Shown piece after piece: positions 37,401-44,374 of a stretch of DNA of 64,000 bases. This DNA is from Homarus americanus (Eukaryota > Arthropoda > Malacostraca > Decapoda > Nephropidae): NCBI RefSeq assembly GCF_018991925.1, contig NW_024738604.1:1-64000 (forward strand). The letters run 5' to 3'. Made by a program: the position numbers and the translations under genes. The notes under the pieces are model-generated. The model had not been told where the DNA came from. It saw only the letters and a list, made by a program, of their open reading frames with translations, and did not search any database. The first letter of the stretch is position 1, and each line of letters begins with the position of its first letter.

Positions 37401-40400
37401 ACATGTGCTGCTCATATATTGTGCATAGCTTGCAAGGAAATGCCATTACCATACCTGTCCACAAGGTACCGTATTAATGATAATAAGTTAAAACCAAAAC
37501 ACTAAAAAAGATGGAGAAACCTGGGAGTAAACACTTCTTAAATATAAAATGTGAGTAAAAATATTATAGCTAAGAGTTGTAGGTGTATAAAACAGGATGT
37601 ACCGTAAATAAAAATATATGCCCTCCATCTTATTCTGGCATGAGATAATTGTAAATAACACTGATGACTTCCAAAATGATGCATCTATGATTACATAAGA
37701 TTGAGTTCTGGCTTTCTTACAGTGGACAGGGAGAACTGATAAATGTAACAGAAAATTTCTTAAAAGAATACACTAGTATAAGGAAAAATGTGGAGGATTC
37801 TGAAGGGCCCAAATCATGGAGTTGTTTTATGAAGGTGATAACATTACCCATAAATTTTTTTTAAGAAACAAGGTAAAACAGGGAATCAATGAGGAAGTGG
37901 TGAGAGTATTGATTGTACGGGTACAATATTAATAATATTCTTGCATCTGAATGTGGGTTTTTGTCATACAGTACAGTATATTAAAATCTCTGCAGTGGTG
38001 TAAGATAAGAATGAGTTTAAATCATCAGAAATGAGAGTTATGCTCATCAAGGATTACAACACCAGTGAGAAAATAATGAACTCTAAGGATGAATACTCAT
38101 AAAAGTTTTGTTTTAGTTTATAAAAAATTGATCCCCTGGCTAATCCAGGTTGTGACAGACCCAGCAGGCTGTCAATCCTCTGCATCTATGACTAATCTGG
38201 GAATGAGTTTTGGGTCCTAAAATATTATCCTAAAATGTACACTATTTTTAATAGCTTTACTTGATATATTAAGTAAATCTGGAAATTTTTCAATAAAAAA
38301 ATACACTGTCAATCATTTTTTTTTTGAGGGGAGGGGTGTTGATAAATGCTCCCACGAGTAAACTCTTCACTAAAATATTTTATTCTCATTTTATTGGGAG
38401 GATGAGGACTTCACAGTGCATTGGCATCATTGTAAATACAATACAGTAGAAGTCCAAAAATCCGGACTGCTTGGGGATTGGGTTGGTCAGGATTTTCAGA
38501 TTTTCCGGATTCTCAGGCAGTTCTTTTAAAATTCAAATTTCAGGAGAAATAAAGAAGAGATGAACAGGTACATTTTGATAGTTTATTCATTAGCAAATAT
38601 AGCATGCTTCATTTATCAAAATGAGCAGTTTTAAAGAAAAAGCTGTGAATTCTAAAATTTTATTCTTTGCCTTTTTTATATCATAAATTGTAGACTTTCC
38701 AATGTCATATGTTTCCATTAGAACAGTATTGCTCACACCACGTTCTATTTTCTTAATTATTTCAAGTTTGTCACTCAATTTCAACGTGTTCTTCTTTCTC
38801 TTTACACAACGAAATTTATCTACTTTAGGAGCCATTATTATGGGCTTGTACAGTACTCTTGTTGTCCCTGTGCAGCTGTGGCGCTCACGCATGCACACAT
38901 ACACACAAAAACCAGCTAAATTAAAAAAAAAAAAGTTTAGTTTGAGTTTTCGAAAAGTCCGGATTCTCGGGTGGTCCGGATTTCTGGCATCCGGATTTTT
39001 GGACTTTTACTGTATGTAGAATAGCTCCTCGTCAACCACAGTTTTGAGTACAATATCCACATTTTATATGCCATACACTGTTTTATCAATTACAGTATAT
39101 TATCCAGTTTCAAGTATCCACGGCTACCGGGAGATTTCTACTCCAGAGCAGCGGGAATGTTCGGGATCAGGTCGGTCTATCAAGTGGTTTATCTAGTTCA
39201 CTTCACTGTCTATGTTCTTCAAACGACAACCTGTTATTATCTACCCCGACCAGATCTACTCCCTTCTCTAGATCAATATCTTACTAGCTGTATACAATCC
39301 GTACTGTAATTAGTATATCAATAGTTGCCAGATATTATAAGGATAAAAAAACCTTCCCTCCTAACTATATCTATACTATTAGGTCAGTATTTTCGAAACA
39401 CACTATTCAAGGAACACACATGGGTTTCTTTGTCAGTTTAAACTAAATATAATTCTTTCCTTCTGCTCACATTCTCTTCACTGCCACTCTGCCTAACCTC
39501 TTCTCCCACTGTCATTCTCTCAACTGATCAACTCAAATACAAGTACACAAATAATCCCTTTTGATAGGTCATATACCTTCTATTACAACTCCCGTTCCAA
39601 TTTTGCCCACTCCCATATCGTAACCCCTTCTAAAAAAAATTCCACTTTTAGTTAACAAATTATAGTACTCTACCACGTTTCTTTCGACAAACTTCAACGG
39701 ATGTACTGTACCGTATTTCATCATACCACCTAGAATCTTGAAATCCAATCTCCATGAAAATATAATAAGTTCCATACTCTAAATGTCAACAATGAATGTA
39801 TGTATGGTAAAGTTATAATCGTACTGGAACAACGTCACAGGGTATAGATATAAAAGCATCAGTAGTTCCCTCGTATTTCATAGTTTTCCTTGAGTAATAT
39901 TCTTCCGATTCCCAATTTCGAAGGGTAGATCTGACAAGTTAATGTCATACTAAGCACATGTAACTATGAACCAACTGCCACTACCATTAAAACAATATAT
40001 AAATTAAATATCCTTTAAATCCAATCGTAATGACCTCTATCAATTATATTGCCCTCGTAAGTTAATTTTATTTGTTTACACATTTGAAGTTCGTACACCA
40101 ACAACATCAGTCAAGTACTAAACAATTTCTATATGTTGACTAACAATACTTTCTAGGTTAACCATTAAACTTTCTATATGTTAACTATTATATTTTCTAT
40201 ATGTTAACTAATAAACTCTACAAAGTTTTGCCAAGCCCACAGGAACACAGAAATAAGTCTAATCCATTTAGGATCAAAAGATAACTTATAAAAACAAAAA
40301 CAAAAATTTATCTGCAAACCAAAGGTTGGTTTTATATCGTCAATGATTGACAGCATGTAAATCTAGCATGCACTCTGCCACCAAGAATAACAGCATAAAG

Positions 40401-43400
40401 ATAAACCATAGAATTCAATTACAGGTACTCATAATAAATACTGTACTGATTATGCAATTAATATATTACATAAGATGCAAAATGCAATACATGTACTGTA
40501 CTATACTGTAAATGAATAAGAAAAAATAAAACACAAGTTACAGATCAGGATGTGAAAAACATGGATCAGAGAAATGCATTGAGAACACAATTAATGTACT
40601 TTAAAAATAAATCATCTGCATAATGTTGGAAATCATCCAGATAATACTGTATACAGTACACTAAGCACAGACTCAGACTACAATTCTACATCATCCTGGT
40701 CGGACCTTGTGGTAAAAAAAAACATCTAATACAGCAAATGTAATCATATAAACAAGTGGAAGCTGCTTTGTATAGTTCAGGGGTTCACCTGGGGAGACAG
40801 CACCCTAATAAACTCAGTCCCCCACCCTTGTAATGCCATACTGTATTCTAAAATTAACCTCCTACATAAAGCTATATTGTATGAACCAGACCCCGCAGTC
40901 ATATCTTAACACCCAGTCACCTCCAACCTCTCTTCCCCCCCACATTAACTCTTAACTTTTCGTGAAATGTAAAGTACTGATATCAGAAACACATCTTCAC
41001 AAGCTTTCCTACTCAGTTACAATTAAATTTTCATATCTACATCCCATGAGGTTAAAAGTACCAGACCAAAAGGTTTCTGTATAAAAATGAAGGAGCAGAC
41101 AGGTTAGTTGACACTTGTAGAAAAAACAAGATGATTATTGTACACTCATTGTTTCAACAACACCCAAGACATTTTTAGAAATGATTAACATCCCAGGATA
41201 ATGTAAATAACTAATGTCAGGAATCACGAAAGTTACATTTACTTCATGAAACGATTATGAACTCAATATATTGCAAACTTAGATCAACTGAGGACAGGTG
41301 GGAGGATTAATAAAAATAGCCCAAACACATTTGGCAGTGGAGGGCCATGGTCGTCAGTCTTCAAGCATGAAGATGACACCTTGGTTCAAATATCCTTAAT
41401 TATTTTTAAACCTTTTATGGTTATATTAAACGGTCCATATATACTTTTTTTTTTAAATGATAGTCCTAAAAACATCATTCCTTAAGTCCCCTTCCCCCAG
41501 TTTTAAGGCCCAGATGAACCCCTGCATTTTGTAGATAACACGCATAAAAGAGAAATATAAACAAAAATCTAACAAAAAACAAAAGACATGCAAAGAACAG
41601 TGAACCCGAAACAGCAGCCGCACACAGCAAGCACCTGACCAGTCACACTTCAGGCTCTGCAAATAACCTCTTCTATTAGTTTAAACCAGGGTATTGTACA
41701 GCCACCACAATAATGCCTCACAGGGGACAACAGCCTCCATCAAAGTGAAAATAGTCAATAAAATAAGCAGTTATTAAAACTGAGATGACGTTCTGTGGGT
41801 ATAGCTAAACTTTAAAGGAAACATCGATGTTACTACTGCATAATTAATATTAAATCTACATAGCATTACAGTACATGTACTTGGCAAATAAAAAAAATAC
41901 CATCTATGAGAGGTAAATAGTTAGTTACAAATATACCAAGAAAATTAGTAACTGTATTACTGTACTTTCAAAATAAATCAAGATTAATATCAAAAGAATC
42001 TATATATGGAGAGGCACCTCTGGTATAGACTAATCCCCGGAAGTATTGAGTGTAACACCACAAAACCTACAGTTCTTGAAGTAAAATTTGTCTACTTGTT
42101 CAGCCATTTCTCACAGTTTTTTATATTGTTAATAATTCAAGTAAAACAAGAATTGTGGAATTTTGGAAAGTTTGTAAAGCAAGGGAGCTCAGTAGCCTAC
42201 AGTAAAATTGCAACATAAGAGAATTACACAGAAAGCAAAACAACAATATTTATCTTACCATAAATTGATAACAGTGATTTCTTCTGTGCTTGCCAATCTC
42301 AGCACCACACGAAAAACACTGAAAACAAATGCATAAATTATATTTCAATTTAAAAAAAAAATATATATATATATATACCCTGTACATATATTTTATATAC
42401 TGTATACTATACTGTACATTAATAATAATAATACTGTACTGTGTAGTGTGTCTGCAATATTTTGGCCATATTACGTTTTTGCTTTTGTATCCAGTAATAA
42501 TTCTTCTAGCCCTGCATTGTCACAGGCATAAGTTTTGCCTACAGTACAAGATACAAAATATATTATAATCTCTCTGCCTTCCATGACACCACTGCCTTAT
42601 GAAATAGCCTTCAGACTCCTTCAAGCTTAATTAATTGGATATATATATAATTTATCTTTCCAGCAAGCTACAATATATAATTTTAGTAATAATCTACATA
42701 ACCAACTCATGAGATTAAGCAACTATAAGAACAAATTCTATAAGAAAACTTGTTTCTCACTTCTTAAATATAAAAAAAAAGGTTGGGGGAATTACTTTCA
42801 TTTTTCGTCCTGAGGAACCTACATTAATGCACTACCGTACATCCATGACGCCACCTTTATCAACTCCTTACCCCAGCATTAAAAGACAAACTTAACATAG
42901 GTCAGGTTAGTTAGGTTGTTATTAACAGTTCATATGAAATTTTCACACGGAAGCATTCTGTTACTTAGCACTAGGAACACTCGCTGGCAAGTGCGTCAAC
43001 AGTTTAGCTATTGCAATTCATTCAACATATTTTTTTTTTATTTGAGTGATAAGAAACAAGTTATATTCCATACAGACTTTTCCTATACTGTACGTATATG
43101 CTTTTTATCTCTAGTCAGCTATACAGTATAGACTATTACAATAATTTCTTGTTCATAAAAGCAACCAACCCAACCTAACCTGAAATAATAAGGTTATCTT
43201 CTATTATCATCTAAGAATAAAAGAACATCCCTCCCACCATGAAAGTTTAGAAGGAAAAGGCAGCGATGATGATGTCATATAATATTTCTTTGGAGAAAAA
43301 TAAATAAGTGGTATGTATTAGGAAAAAAATTCATGAGGTAAGAAGGCATTTATCTTCAATAGCAATATGTCCTACAGATGGTAGTTCAGGAGCGCAGGTA

Positions 43401-44344
43401 AGCTGGACAATAACCGCACATTGTTACTTAACATTAGGTCAGTCGCTGGGTGGAAAGGAACATAATTATTCATAACTTAACCTAACCTAACTACCACTTT
43501 TAAGATATTTCACCATAAAACATAAATGGTTTTTTTACCTCATGACAATGACAAAAAATGGCCAAGCCATACTTTGTGATATACATTTTAAAGTAATCTT
43601 TTTCGTCTGCAGAGAGGGCTCCAAAATCCACCCTGCCATATTCATCTCTCTTTGCATCGGCTCTTTTCAGAATGGAATTTTATATGTTAGAATTTTAAAA
43701 TATATTTTAACTTTAGTATTTTTAAATGTCCTGCAGTATGTTGTTCATGTGTCCAACTGTTCTGGGTGATAACAAAAACAAAATGATGAAAACTGCAATC
43801 CCTCCACTTGTTTTGGGATAAGGCTGAGGTAAGATAAAGTTATATATCCCATATAAGAAAGTATAAAGGTGTTGGTTATTACAGGACAGACCATGTATGT
43901 AAATTACTATATGGCGTCAGTAGGGGAGGTAAAGTTGGCAGATATGAGGCCTGAGGAGGGAAGGGTGGGTGGAGTGTGAGGCGTCCTTCAAACAGCATCA
44001 CATCATCTTAAGAATTCCAACGTCCTGAGAAACCTAATAGTTACTGAAGGAATGTGAGCTAATACAAGACCAAACCCTAACTGTAACTAGAGTAATGTCA
44101 AACCCCGCGCCCTGGGACGTCACGTGACCCTCACCTGTAAACAAAGATCGAAGTCTTCGCACTCCAGACAGCGTACCCTCAGTCCGTTGACATCCTCCTC
44201 ACAGTAGTTACAGTGGTACTTTGCAAACGTATCTGCAATGCATAACACACAATTAGGCATTCATAGAGGGGCCAATATTGCCAAAATCGCACAAAATCCA
44301 CTCACTCGTCTCAGAACTCTAGGGGAATGTCTCTCACCCGCCAT
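10315..44344 (-). CDS. TADA2B: TADA2B/Ada2b, SAGA transcriptional adaptor (13 exons)
   Basis: Ada2b joins the acetyltransferase GCN5/KAT2 to ADA3 in the SAGA chromatin complex and stimulates acetylation of histone H3 in the nucleus. I assembled 13 exons by hand: 44338-44344, 44135-44232, 42259-42318, 34600-34741, 32992-33209, 32202-32294, 28744-28883, 28166-28288, 26117-26213, 20865-20920, 16074-16323, 10848-10910, 10315-10455. All introns begin GT and end AG, phases agree throughout, and the joined CDS is 1,488 bp (495 aa), close to animal Ada2b proteins. Domains: ZZ zinc finger (residues 10-50, ligands C10, C13, C24, C27, C33, C36, H46, H50), SANT (about 66-112, W69 and W89), LGYMPHRDDFER (164-175), an arginine-rich helical region with R-E-L-x-R-Y-R-R-N-G-I (about 207-310), a low-complexity linker, and a SWIRM-like C-terminus (about 414-495). 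Introns of up to 7.5 kb are full of transposons. The B paralogue, rather than ADA2A, is indicated by LGYMPxRD and the C-terminal motifs. Confidence 0.93.
10848..10910 (-). CDS. TADA2B: TADA2B exon 12
   Basis: 63 bp, phase 0 at both ends, residues 429-449: LCASSNIKPSQYIAYKAVLL plus K. It aligns with LCSSLNLSPARYVTVKTIII of vertebrate TADA2B. Acceptor TTGTTCCAG, donor GTATGC. Confidence 0.93.
11264..11480 (+). repeat. SINE-like dispersed repeat, copy 3
   Basis: Direct copy of 3781-3990: AAGATTATATAAATGGGTTA, ACTGATTCACCCCCTG, ATGAGGCGACATGTTCAGA, GCGTCATATTATGCTGAG and CCACCTAAAGCGGGCA all occur in the same order with point differences. Lies in TADA2B intron 11, antisense to the gene. Confidence 0.65.
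14135..14212. repeat. short direct repeat with TACGTCA words, possible piggyBac-type end
   Basis: GTCACTGATATAAATTACGTCA (22 bp, written here as two parts: GTCACTGATATAAA and TTACGTCA) is repeated about 47 bp further as TTCACTGACGTAA and TTTACGTCA. The first copy is preceded by TTAACCTTTTAATG. TTAACCCTTT followed by TACGTCA motifs recalls piggyBac-type MITE ends with TTAA targets. No matching inverted right end was found, so it may be a truncated end. Confidence 0.35.
14299..14474. mobile_element. foldback MITE with about 65-bp inverted arms
   Basis: The left arm from 14299 (TGGCATGCCAGATAGCATCC, then TGAAAGTTTTCACTGGGG) pairs with the right arm ending near 14474, whose reverse complement reads TTGCATGTCAGATAGCGTCC and then AGAAAGTTTTCACTGGGG. 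Homology continues through ATGGCAACACCGCAATATGG. Arms are about 65-70 bp, the loop about 40 bp and includes a short (CA)n. No clear target duplication was identified. Non-coding. Confidence 0.75.
16074..16323 (-). CDS. TADA2B: TADA2B exon 11, linker and LPGYHLLSxRE motif
   Basis: 250 bp, residues 345-428. Starts END ARSPKCLAEKK after the split codon, then a Gly/Ser/Asn/Gln-rich low-complexity linker, and ends ISSLPGYHLLSQRERK, the counterpart of the ENLPGFELLSDREK motif that precedes the SWIRM-like end in TADA2B. The donor after AAG is GTGCGA, weak, but it is the one that joins exon 12 in register with the family. The same bases are open in a second frame to a stop at about 16135. Confidence 0.85.
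17523..17776. mobile_element. putative hAT-like MITE
   Basis: The left end is CAGGGCCAAATTAATGGCAG and the right end, reverse complemented, is CAGGGTCAAACTTGAC. Such CAGGG(C/T)CAAA ends are usual in hAT-derived non-autonomous elements. The 254-bp body has no open frame. An 8-bp target duplication is not evident, so confidence is moderate. Confidence 0.45.
20172..20521. mobile_element. pogo/Tigger-type MITE, 350 bp
   Basis: Terminal inverted repeats CAGTGGGGTATGCTATAACG (left) and its near-perfect complement at the right end (CGTTATAGCATACCCCACTG on the plus strand), flanked by TA on both sides. Internal copies of the word CTATAACGAACG recur at least four times. No coding sequence. TA duplication plus CAGTGG ends fit a Tigger-type non-autonomous element. 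Confidence 0.8.
20865..20920 (-). CDS. TADA2B: TADA2B exon 10 (tandem acceptor)
   Basis: 56 bp, residues 327-344 plus two bases (ASLPQTPTTQMDLSVKSK), linker sequence without a domain. The chosen acceptor is CATGCAG before position 20920. A second AG lies 5 bp downstream and would start the exon at 20915 in another frame, which also stays open into exon 11. The 20920 acceptor is preferred because only it keeps the frame of the SWIRM-like C-terminus. Donor GTAAGT. Confidence 0.75.
20921..26116 (-). other. TADA2B intron 9
   Basis: 5.2 kb of AT-rich sequence. No exon or well-defined element recognised; TACTGTA/TACAGTA words cluster near 22.98-23.04 kb. Open frames near 23.9, 25.1 and 25.2 kb lack domains and credible splice contexts. 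Confidence 0.55.
26117..26213 (-). CDS. TADA2B: TADA2B exon 9
   Basis: 97 bp, residues 294-326: RYRRNGIRHVEECHEFEVAR followed by a lysine-rich tail KKKENKKKS. The RYRRNGI motif joins across the exon 8/9 junction, which confirms the splice. Donor GTAAGT is consensus. Confidence 0.92.
26214..28165 (-). other. TADA2B intron 8
   Basis: 2.0 kb containing a hAT MITE (26588-26911). The remainder is unique-looking AT-rich sequence with no recognised exon. Confidence 0.6.
26588..26911. mobile_element. hAT MITE with perfect 8-bp target duplication
   Basis: 324 bp with ends CAGTGGTTTCAAACTCA and, at the right, TGAGTTTGACACCCCTG. The 8-bp target CTTTAGAC is present on both sides (26580-26587 and 26912-26919). 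The internal GGGCCACA and CCCGCGGGCC blocks are those of the widespread hAT/Charlie-like CAGxGGTxTCAAACTC families. No open frame. Confidence 0.85.
28166..28288 (-). CDS. TADA2B: TADA2B exon 8
   Basis: 123 bp, residues 253-293 plus split codons. Contains REAVSEKLRTVSQFQTASEH and then ERELRTRIRELLR, equivalent to the Ada2b stretch ending KIRELQRYRRNG. Strong acceptor TTTCTTCGCAG, donor GTAAGC. Confidence 0.92.
28289..28743 (-). other. TADA2B intron 7
   Basis: 455 bp, no internal feature recognised. It is bounded by a GTACGA donor and a TTCGCAG acceptor on the gene strand. Confidence 0.7.
28744..28883 (-). CDS. TADA2B: TADA2B exon 7, basic helical region
   Basis: 140 bp, residues 207-252 plus two bases. 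VDMYMRRLRERSRRKRVVRD is the hallmark Ada2 VDMYxRKLxER segment, followed by FQIVPQFFKKEKEK and a lysine-rich stretch. Acceptor TTTCTTAG, donor GTACGA. Confidence 0.93.
29440..30300. repeat. tandem duplication of about 425 bp inside the nested Tigger
   Basis: Blocks such as AGAGAAATGTTTGGG, AATAAATAATACCTCA, TTGACATTGCTGGATTCCTT, AAAAATTTTGCTCTTTCTAA and TTCCAGCAATGTAAATTATA occur first at about 29450-29870 and again about 425-455 bp later in the same order. A flanking block (ACACAATACGTATGTTG through TATGCACACACAATTAATAT) also occurs twice, at about 29320 and 30305. Confidence 0.75.
30480..30640 (-). pseudogene. remnant of Tigger transposase C-terminus
   Basis: One minus frame reads SQQNITKFF, and a second, shifted frame continues HHPPQPSQVSDSEDMDFEGF and ends GEGQ at a stop. 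The intact transposase at 58247-60130 ends with ITEFFARNPPQPAQASDSD, DDFEGFVREAL and EGQ. The frame change between the two blocks and the loss of everything upstream show a dead copy. Confidence 0.8.
31826..32025. repeat. possible RTE/SINE-type 3' fragment
   Basis: Begins CTAGCTGGTGTACCCGGCAT and ends with GAAAGCAAACAGACACTGTG and TTATACATTAGAAA. A CTxGTxTACCCGGC start, an internal AAATTTCAGCTCTTTA and a CAAACAGACA tail are features I recall from dispersed RTE-related repeats of arthropods. Only one copy is in the window, so this rests on recollection. Confidence 0.4.
32202..32294 (-). CDS. TADA2B: TADA2B exon 6
   Basis: 93 bp, phase 0 at both ends, residues 176-206: begins EWDNDAEATIAPLF and ends DEDIDMALKLAQ. 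It continues the RDDFE-x-E-x-D stretch of Ada2b and leads into the helical arginine-rich region. Donor GTCTGT is weak but is the only one that keeps the homologous frame. Confidence 0.9.
32295..32991 (-). other. TADA2B intron 5
   Basis: 697 bp. Nothing recognised except AT-rich sequence; open frames on both strands around 32.5-32.78 kb have no domain. Confidence 0.6.
32992..33209 (-). CDS. TADA2B: TADA2B exon 5, SANT end and LGYMPxRD motif
   Basis: 218 bp, residues 103-175. Begins DARNKYISSYIDGSIGRASW (Ada2b form of the SANT C-terminal extension), passes through a TGPLSPTLGSSLPTQPL linker and ends with LGYMPHRDDFER. Acceptor CATCTGACAG, donor GTAGGT. Confidence 0.93.
33210..34599 (-). other. 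TADA2B intron 4
   Basis: 1.4 kb with no recognised repeat or exon. The acceptor before exon 5 has a good pyrimidine tract (TTTTTCATCTGACAG). Confidence 0.6.
34600..34741 (-). CDS. TADA2B: TADA2B exon 4, SANT domain
   Basis: 142 bp, residues 56-102 plus one base. Includes GHWTAREEVRLLDAIEQYG and then YGNWEDIARHIETRTPE, the SANT/Myb-like helix set with its conserved tryptophans. Acceptor TTTCCAG, donor GTAAGC. The split codon becomes Asp with exon 5. Confidence 0.95.
38454..39012 (-). mobile_element. Tigger-type element keeping only a DNA-binding ORF
   Basis: 559 bp with ends CAGTAGAAGTCCAAAAATCC (left) and CAGTAAAAGTCCAAAAATCC (right, reverse complemented), flanked by TA. Sub-terminal TCCGGATT words are repeated at both ends. 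Inside, on the minus strand, is the coding remnant 38590-38835. The catalytic part is absent, so the element is non-autonomous. Confidence 0.85.
38590..38835 (-). pseudogene. truncated Tigger/jerky transposase, N-terminal HTH only
   Basis: From the ATG at 38833-38835 the frame reads MAPKVDKFRCVKRKKNTLKL, SDKLEIIKKIERGVSNTVLM and ETYDIGKSTIYDIKKAKNKI, then diverges and stops at 38590. This is a CENP-B N-terminal/Psq-type helix-turn-helix (about residues 16-60), the first DNA-binding domain of pogo transposases. The second HTH and the DDE domain are deleted. At about 81 residues it is a remnant, though the ORF itself is unbroken and could make a DNA-binding peptide. Confidence 0.7.
42259..42318 (-). 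CDS. TADA2B: TADA2B exon 3, ZZ finger C-terminal half
   Basis: 60 bp, phase 0 at both ends, residues 36-55: CFSCGAEIGKHRRNHCYQFM. It supplies the last Cys and the two His ligands. The CFSxGAEIGxHRRxHxYQ signature is diagnostic for TADA2B. Acceptor TTTTCAG, donor GTAAGA. Confidence 0.95.
42319..44134 (-). other. TADA2B intron 2
   Basis: 1.8 kb. Contains a (TA)n run at 42360-42377 and short CCTAA runs near 43170 and 43475. The first 16 nt of the intron carry the palindrome GTCACGTGAC (44119-44128). No exon recognised. Confidence 0.6.
44119..44128. promoter_or_regulatory. E-box palindrome in TADA2B intron 2
   Basis: GTCACGTGAC, a perfect 10-bp palindrome around CACGTG, lies just after the exon 2 donor and about 220 bp downstream of the start codon. 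It overlaps a GACGTCAC half-CRE. bHLH-zip factors of the USF/MITF type favour this site; function here is inferred from sequence only. Confidence 0.4.
44135..44232 (-). CDS. TADA2B: TADA2B exon 2, ZZ finger N-terminal half
   Basis: 98 bp between a TTGCAG acceptor and a GTGAGG donor, codons to residue 35. Encodes KYHCNYCEEDVNGLRVRCLE and then CEDFDLCLQ: the first two zinc-binding CxxC pairs and the first Cys of the third, in the arrangement typical of Ada2 ZZ fingers. Confidence 0.95.
44233..44337 (-). other. TADA2B intron 1 (105 bp)
   Basis: Short first intron, GTGAGAG donor and GCATTGCAG acceptor, directly behind the second codon. Confidence 0.8.
44338..44344 (-). CDS. TADA2B: TADA2B exon 1 (coding part, 7 bp)
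   Basis: ATGGCGG followed by the donor GTGAGAG. The split third codon is completed by exon 2 to give M-A-D-T-F-A-K-Y. The start is chosen because the frame leads directly into the ZZ finger and an in-frame upstream start is not needed. Most of exon 1 is 5' UTR, whose start I cannot place. Confidence 0.85.
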
Positions 44345-44347
44345 TTT
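44338..44347 (-). promoter_or_regulatory. YY1/Pho-like motif over the TADA2B start codon
   Basis: The gene strand reads AAAATGGCGG, the YY1 (Drosophila Pho) consensus, with its ATG being the start codon of TADA2B. Such placement is common in housekeeping genes and marks promoter-proximal sequence; binding is inferred. Confidence 0.45.
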
Positions 44348-44366
44348 GCCTCTCAGAGTACGCTGA

Positions 44367-44374
44367 TGACGTCA
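44367..44374. promoter_or_regulatory. CRE palindrome upstream of TADA2B
   Basis: TGACGTCA, a perfect cAMP-response-element/ATF palindrome, 22 bp before the start codon. The local drop in AT content and the YY1-like motif beside it suggest that this is the TADA2B promoter or 5' UTR. Confidence 0.5.

Larger units (their letters stand above)
34742..42258 (-). other. TADA2B intron 3
   Basis: 7.5 kb, the largest intron. It holds a Tigger-type element (38454-39012), a single Tigger-like end near 35269 (CAGTAAGCCCTCACTTTATC) without a visible partner, and many TACTGTA/TACAGTA words (37970, 40495, 40640). No exon recognised. Confidence 0.6.
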
